From positions 37,438-101,437 of the forward strand of contig NZ_JBHFNQ010000214.1 of the NCBI RefSeq assembly GCF_041929345.1: DNA of 64,000 bases. The letters are read 5' to 3'. Source of the stretch: Floridanema aerugineum. Lineage in GTDB: Bacteria; Cyanobacteriota; Cyanobacteriia; Cyanobacteriales; Aerosakkonemataceae. A program made the translations under genes and the position numbers. Numbering within the stretch: position 1 is the first letter of the stretch; each line of letters begins with the position of its first letter. The notes below the pieces were generated by a model that saw only the letters and a program-made list of their open reading frames with translations, was not told the DNA's origin and ran no database searches. Below are positions 62,699-64,000 of this stretch, piece after piece.

Positions 62699-63878
62699 GA
62701 CGTACACCGCTAATTGCTTTGTTTTTTAGGAGTTCCCGAATCTTGCCGACAGTTTGGTTCGATTGGACATCAGCCGTAGTTACTGGGTCGCTAGGGTCAT
62801 GAGGATGGGGTAATAATTGTTCGGCAGCGCGAATTCGACGATCTAGTTCATCATCAATATTGAGTACCTGCTTAGTTTTCGGGTCAACTGATTGCCCAAT
62901 TGCTCGTTTCTCTAGCTGGGGTCGAATTTGACTATCCCAGAGTACTTCTGATTCTTGAGCGCGTTTGCGGTCGCTTGGCTTAACTGGAACCTTCAAGGGA
63001 TAAGGAAACAGAGCTTCTGTGCCAGAACTATAAGCAGGAGAGGTAATTACGCACTTACCTTGCGGAAATCGCAGAATTTCATCAGCACTAATCAACGGTT
63101 TCTTTTGCAATTGTTCGTTCCAATTGACAGAACGACTAGTATGTTGACCCATCGAACTACCCGTAGAGCGATTTTTCACCAGCACTTCCACTTCTCCATA
63201 GCGTTTAGAATATTTCTCTGCCGTGTCGTAATCGCCCGGATTGAACAGCACATGAGTCGATAAAGCACTAGCGATCGCTGCTCCCTTTTTATCCCCATAA
63301 AGGTTATACAATTGGTTCAAGCTTTGAATACCGACAATCGGGACACCGCCAGCACTGCGATATTCGTTCGCCCACTGATCCATGCGCTCGAATTTGAGCG
63401 AGGGAAATTCATCCAAACAGTACACGAAGGGGTCTTTTCTTGGTTTAGATAGATTACTGACAACGCATAAGTGGATGGCAGCAGCTAAAAGTGGGCCAAC
63501 TACGGCACGTCTTTGGTCATCTAATTTGAAAATGATGCACTTTTTCCCTGATAAAACAATCGGAATAGTACTCTGACCGATAAATGCTCTTAGTAAATCT
63601 TTTTGAATGAAAGCCGAATAAGTTGCTTCGGCGGTAGCTTTAATACCTGCTACAGTTTTTTCAGCATCTTTGGAACTTAAAAGTTGAGAGAAACTAGCAG
63701 CAATCCATCGATCCATTTTCAGGGGATGACCTTCAGGACGATGAACCGCATGATGAATGCGTTTGACTAAATCTGGTAGTTGAATAAAGGCATAGACCAT
63801 TGCTAAATCTGGGTAGGGGCTACCTTTAGCTAGCTGTACCAGTCCCTTTGCCATTAATTCCTGACGGGGTGACAACAA
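62691..63878 (-). CDS. VirD4/TraD-like coupling ATPase, N-terminal part missing
   Basis: The frame (395 aa) has the C-terminal two thirds of a type IV coupling protein: YSAFIQKDLLRAFIGQSTIP, the acidic Walker B-type LDEFPSLKFERMDQWANEYR, GVPIVGIQSLNQLYNLYG and ALSTHVLFNPGDYDTAEKYS, KRYGEVEVLV. The Walker A motif and the membrane anchor are absent. The frame starts at a TTG inside the palindrome at 63870-63921, so the gene was probably cut there. Such proteins bring the DNA-relaxase complex to the T4SS; the relaxase gene is not seen. Confidence 0.8.
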   Translation of the reverse strand: MLSPRQELMAKGLVQLAKGSPYPDLAMVYAFIQLPDLVKRIHHAVHRPEGHPLKMDRWIAASFSQLLSSKDAEKTVAGIKATAEATYSAFIQKDLLRAFIGQSTIPIVLSGKKCIIFKLDDQRRAVVGPLLAAAIHLCVVSNLSKPRKDPFVYCLDEFPSLKFERMDQWANEYRSAGGVPIVGIQSLNQLYNLYGDKKGAAIASALSTHVLFNPGDYDTAEKYSKRYGEVEVLVKNRSTGSSMGQHTSRSVNWNEQLQKKPLISADEILRFPQGKCVITSPAYSSGTEALFPYPLKVPVKPSDRKRAQESEVLWDSQIRPQLEKRAIGQSVDPKTKQVLNIDDELDRRIRAAEQLLPHPHDPSDPVTTADVQSNQTVGKIRELLKNKAISGVRHD

Positions 63879-63921
63879 TCGGTAAACCCCTTACTGCGTG
63901 CGGGGTTTACCGATTGTTGTC
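63870..63921. repeat. Long perfect inverted repeat at the coupling-gene start
   Basis: TGACAACAATCGGTAAACCCC and its mirror GGGGTTTACCGATTGTTGTCA enclose an 11-base spacer, followed by nine A. The first arm overlaps the first codons of the truncated TraD-like gene. From 63922 to 64000 there is no gene that I can support. Confidence 0.75.
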
Positions 63922-64000
63922 AAAAAAAAAGAGGTCTGCTATTCTCAAGAAGACCTAATTAACGAAAATAATGAATTTATTACCATTATTTTACACCGAA

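Noticed and set aside
63870..63921. Rho-independent terminator
   Set aside because: The A-run lies 3' of the stem on the plus strand and the T-run 5' of it on the minus strand, so neither transcript would end in U.
1..64000. Insertion sequence with transposase or an integrase
   Set aside because: No frame shows a DDE, HUH or tyrosine-recombinase pattern. Only non-coding MITE-like repeats are supported.

Overview
The window looks like cyanobacterial DNA, probably from a filamentous species. The palindrome GCGATCGC is scattered through it. The gene families fit: an SLH-domain iron-uptake porin, a DUF2808 protein, a CyRepA1-type plasmid replication protein, and the short dispersed repeats common in these genomes. 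It falls into two parts of different character.

Part A (1 to about 20.6 kb) is a metabolic region centred on organic sulfur and redox chemistry. It holds a flavin monooxygenase of the NtaA/SnaA/DszA type, an SDR oxidoreductase, an arylsulfotransferase, a CMD/AhpD-like protein, an MFS exporter, two SsuA-like binding proteins (one a truncated chimera with a GST gene), two SAM methyltransferases, an AprA-like flavoprotein with a ferredoxin partner plus a second flavoprotein cut by the left edge, an acireductone-dioxygenase-like protein, a copper-storage protein and an outer-membrane porin. Together they suggest uptake and oxidative desulfonation or desulfation of organosulfur compounds; that pathway is inferred from context. 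Mobile-repeat scars are frequent, including a 146-bp MITE with a 10-bp target duplication.

Part B (about 21 to 64 kb) looks like a large plasmid or plasmid-derived element in partial decay. It opens with the 3' half of recG. It then carries a Gp157-family protein; a frameshifted, probably truncated gene for an RNA polymerase of the QDE-1/YonO (two-barrel, DFDGD) type; and remnants of a conjugation locus (VirB4/TraC, VirB10/TraB, VirB9/TraK-like) into which a DUF262/HNH defence-type gene is set. A hybrid histidine kinase, ParB, a CyRepA1-like replication protein broken into three pieces, three perfect-period 22-bp iterons and a 604-aa HTH protein follow.

From 41.2 to 58.4 kb most genes read on the plus strand: a PRTRC cassette (E2-like protein B, JAMM-protease protein A, ThiF/E1), a protein with two SH3-like repeats, a RecD-like helicase with one in-frame stop, and a plasmid-borne set of DNA polymerase III accessory subunits (beta clamp, gamma/tau, delta). 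Two abutting degenerate tRNA-like sequences, an SPFH protein with a triplicated N-terminal unit and a DUF1998 helicase come next. The right end carries a HepT/MntA toxin-antitoxin pair, a catalytic-domain-only LeuA-like protein, a two-component pair and a VirD4/TraD-like coupling ATPase whose 5' end lies in a long palindrome.

The most unusual content is the co-occurrence on one element of an RdRp/YonO-like polymerase, a ubiquitin-like E1/E2/JAMM cassette with ParB, and its own sliding clamp and partial clamp loader. Several genes carry single lesions (frameshift, stop, deletion), so the element is either degrading or the assembly has indel errors. I see no transposase, integrase, relaxase or ParA.
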